Assembly: GCA_027886175.1 (NCBI GenBank)
Contig: JAJNNQ010000137.1
Coordinates: 743,501-807,500, forward strand
From: Phylloscopus collybita
Taxonomy: Eukaryota > Chordata > Aves > Passeriformes > Phylloscopidae
Length of the DNA: 64,000 bases
Direction: 5' to 3'
Of this stretch, positions 62,051-64,000 are shown in pieces. Under the pieces are notes generated by a model, which searched no databases, was not told the origin of the DNA, and was given only the letters and a program-made list of their open reading frames with translations. The position numbers and the translations under genes are program-made. How positions within the stretch are numbered: the first letter of the stretch is position 1; every line of letters starts with the position of its first letter.

Positions 62051-62390
62051 ACCACTTTTTCCCTGGGCTCCGTGAAATATTGCAGCTCCATTCCACACTT
62101 CTCCAGGTGATTTTTTTTTTCCCCATCCACCAAAAAAAAAATGAGGATTTCGGGATTTTTTTTAGGAGAAAAAAAAAAAGAAAAAAGTTGCAATAAAAAT
62201 CCCACCTCAGCTTTTTTGGGGGGTTTTTTTGTGGTTTTTTTTGTAATTTTTTGAGGGTTTTTTGGGGTTTTTTTGGGGTTTTTTGGGTTTTTTTGGGGGG
62301 GTTTTTTTTGGGTTTTTCGTTGGTTTTTTTTAGGGGATTTATTGGTTCCTTACGGGGTTGGAGGATTTCAAAATTTTTTTCTTCCCAGCC
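62051..62390. other. Gene-free stretch with G/T tract
   Basis: A G/T-only patch (62,212-62,340) like those at 3.5 and 16.4 kb. Nothing else seen. Confidence 0.5.
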
Positions 62391-62394
62391 CAAA

Positions 62395-62830
62395 CCGAGA
62401 CACAAAAATGAGGCCAAAAATGTCGTTTTTGACCAAAAGTGAGGCCAAAAATGTCGTTTTTCATGAAAAATGAGGCCAAAATGTCATTTTTCACCAAGTA
62501 TGAGGCCAAAAATGTCGTTTTTCGCCAAAAGTGAGGCAAAAAATGTCATTTTTCACCAAAAAGGAGGCAAAAAATGTTGTTTTTTACCAAAAGTGAGGCC
62601 AAAAATGTCGTTTTTGACCAAAAATTAGGCCAAAAGTGTTGTTTTTCACAAAAAATGAGGCCAAAAATGTCGTTTTTCACCAAAAATGTCGTTTTTTTGC
62701 CAAAAATGAGGCCAAAAAGTAATTTTTCACCAAAAGTGAGGCCACAAAATGTCTTTTTTTTTTGCCAAAAATGTTGTTTTTCACCAAAAATGAGACCCAA
62801 AATGTCATTTTTGACCAAAAATGTTGGTTT
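62395..62830 (+). repeat. ~30-bp 'gaggccaaaaatgtcgtttt' array
   Basis: About 15 units of 'aaaagtgaggccaaaaatgt' + 'cgtttttcacc'. Each intact unit carries one CG dinucleotide (gtCGttt) in otherwise CpG-poor DNA. Confidence 0.92.
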
Positions 62831-63079
62831 TTTTCAACTTGGCCAGCCTGAGGATTTTCCATTGGCTGCCTCCCCGTTTCCTCCCTGCCCGATTTCATTC
62901 TGGAGAAAAATCTTCAGACGTTGCTCTCCAGAGCCAGAAGAGAAGAATTCCAAAGGAAAACGGCTCAAATCCATGGATTTGGTGGCACGGGATGGAAAAG
63001 CAACTGAAAAATCCTTTTTTTTTTCCTCCCCTTTTTGGATTTTCCATCATCTGGGATCCCACTCATTCCCCTTCTCCCA

Positions 63080-64000
63080 GGTCCCAAATTGTGTAGAAAA
63101 AAATTCTTTCCCCAAATTTATTGAAGTACAAAATTCTCCTTCACATGGCCTCCAAATCATGTGGAAAAAATTCCTTTTTCTCAAATTTATTTAAGTAGGA
63201 AATTCCCCTTTTCCCAGCCTTCAAATTGTGTAGAAAAAAACCCCTTTTTCCAAATTTATTTAAGTACAAAATTCTCTTTTTCCCAGCCCCTAAATCCTGT
63301 GGAAAAAATTCCTTTTCCCCAAATTTATTGAAGTAGAAAATTCTCCTTCTCATGGTCCCCAAATCATGTGGAAAAAAATTCCTTTTCCCCAAATTTATTA
63401 AAGTAAAAAAATCCCCTTTTCCCAGCCCTCAAATCCTGTGGAAAAAATTCCTTTTTCCAAATTTATTTAAGTACAAAATTCCCTTTCTCCCAGCCCTCAA
63501 ATCCTGTGGAAAAAATCCTTTCCCCAAATTTATTAAAGTAAAAATTCCCCTTTTCCCAGCCCTCAAATCCTGTGGAAAAAATCCTTTTTCCAAATTTATT
63601 TAAGTAGAAAATTCCCTTTTTCCCAGCCCCTAAATCATGGGGAAAAATTCCTTTTTCCAAATATATTCAAGCAGGAAATTCCCTTTCTTCCAGCCCTTAA
63701 ATCCTGTGGAAAAAAATCCTTTTCCCAAATTTATTGAAGTAGAAAATTCTCCTTCTCATGGCCCCCAAATTGTGTAGAAAAAATCTGTTTCCCAAAGCTA
63801 TTAAAGTAAAAAATTCCCCTTCTCCCAAACCCTAAATTATGGGGAAAAAAATTCCTTTTTCCCAAATTTATTAAAGTAGAAAATTCCCTTTCTCCCAGCC
63901 CTCAAATCTTGTGGAAAAAAATCCTTTTCCCAAAAGTTATTAAAGTAGAAAATTCCCCTTTTCCCAGCCTTCTAATTGAGTAGGAAAAAATCTGTTTCCC
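63080..64000 (+). repeat. ~70-bp 'ccagccctcaaatcctgtgg' minisatellite
   Basis: About 13 units of 'cccagccctcaaatcctgtg' + 'gaaaaaattcctttttcc' + 'aaatttattaaagtaaaaaattcccc' parts. The array reaches the window edge, so its full length is unknown. Confidence 0.92.

Overview
The window is vertebrate nuclear DNA, almost certainly avian and probably from a songbird. Three protein-coding loci can be read by family resemblance: ASB13 (+ strand), an intronless calmodulin-like gene of the CALML3 / bird striated-muscle calmodulin type (- strand), and the RhoA guanine-nucleotide exchange factor NET1 (- strand). The order and relative orientation match human 10p15 (NET1, CALML3, ASB13), so this is a conserved synteny block. 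The calmodulin is nearly identical, from memory, to chicken striated-muscle calmodulin. CR1-type LINE fragments and several LTR-like elements also point to a bird.

Layout. 1-3,900: degenerate tandem repeats, a CR1 fragment, LTR-like sequence, and an array of about ten damaged tRNA-Lys(CUU)-derived copies. 3,927-11,882: five coding exons of ASB13. Its introns are filled with minisatellites, and its 3' UTR appears to be an array built from the terminal codons of the gene. 12-23 kb: intergenic arrays, two CR1 copies and low-complexity G/T, A/T and C/T tracts. 23,520-23,969: the calmodulin-like gene, with an 82-bp tandem repeat just downstream. 24-30.7 kb: intergenic, with three more arrays. 30,715-42,759: the nine exons of the short NET1 isoform (NET1A), from the ETLV-COOH terminus back to a CpG-rich promoter. 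42.8-64 kb: upstream NET1 intron, with many different minisatellites and one further coding exon (59,629-59,688). That exon encodes the basic KRKRRE segment of the long isoform. The first exon of long NET1 and the short first coding exon of ASB13 are not visible and probably lie outside the window.

The genes do not form a pathway. ASB13 is a substrate receptor of a cullin-5 ubiquitin ligase, the calmodulin-like protein is a Ca2+ sensor, and NET1 activates RhoA. No prokaryotic-type system, CRISPR array or intact viral gene is visible. What stands out is the density of minisatellites: by eye, well over a third of the window is tandem repeat, with nearly every intron carrying a different unit. 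Many units lack stop codons and so create long spurious open frames. The most distinctive signals are the tRNA-Lys-derived array, the stop-codon-seeded ASB13 3' UTR array, and an inverted duplication that brackets the alternative NET1 exon. Repeat-unit lengths, copy numbers and edges are estimates by eye; exon edges were placed from splice sites and reading frame.
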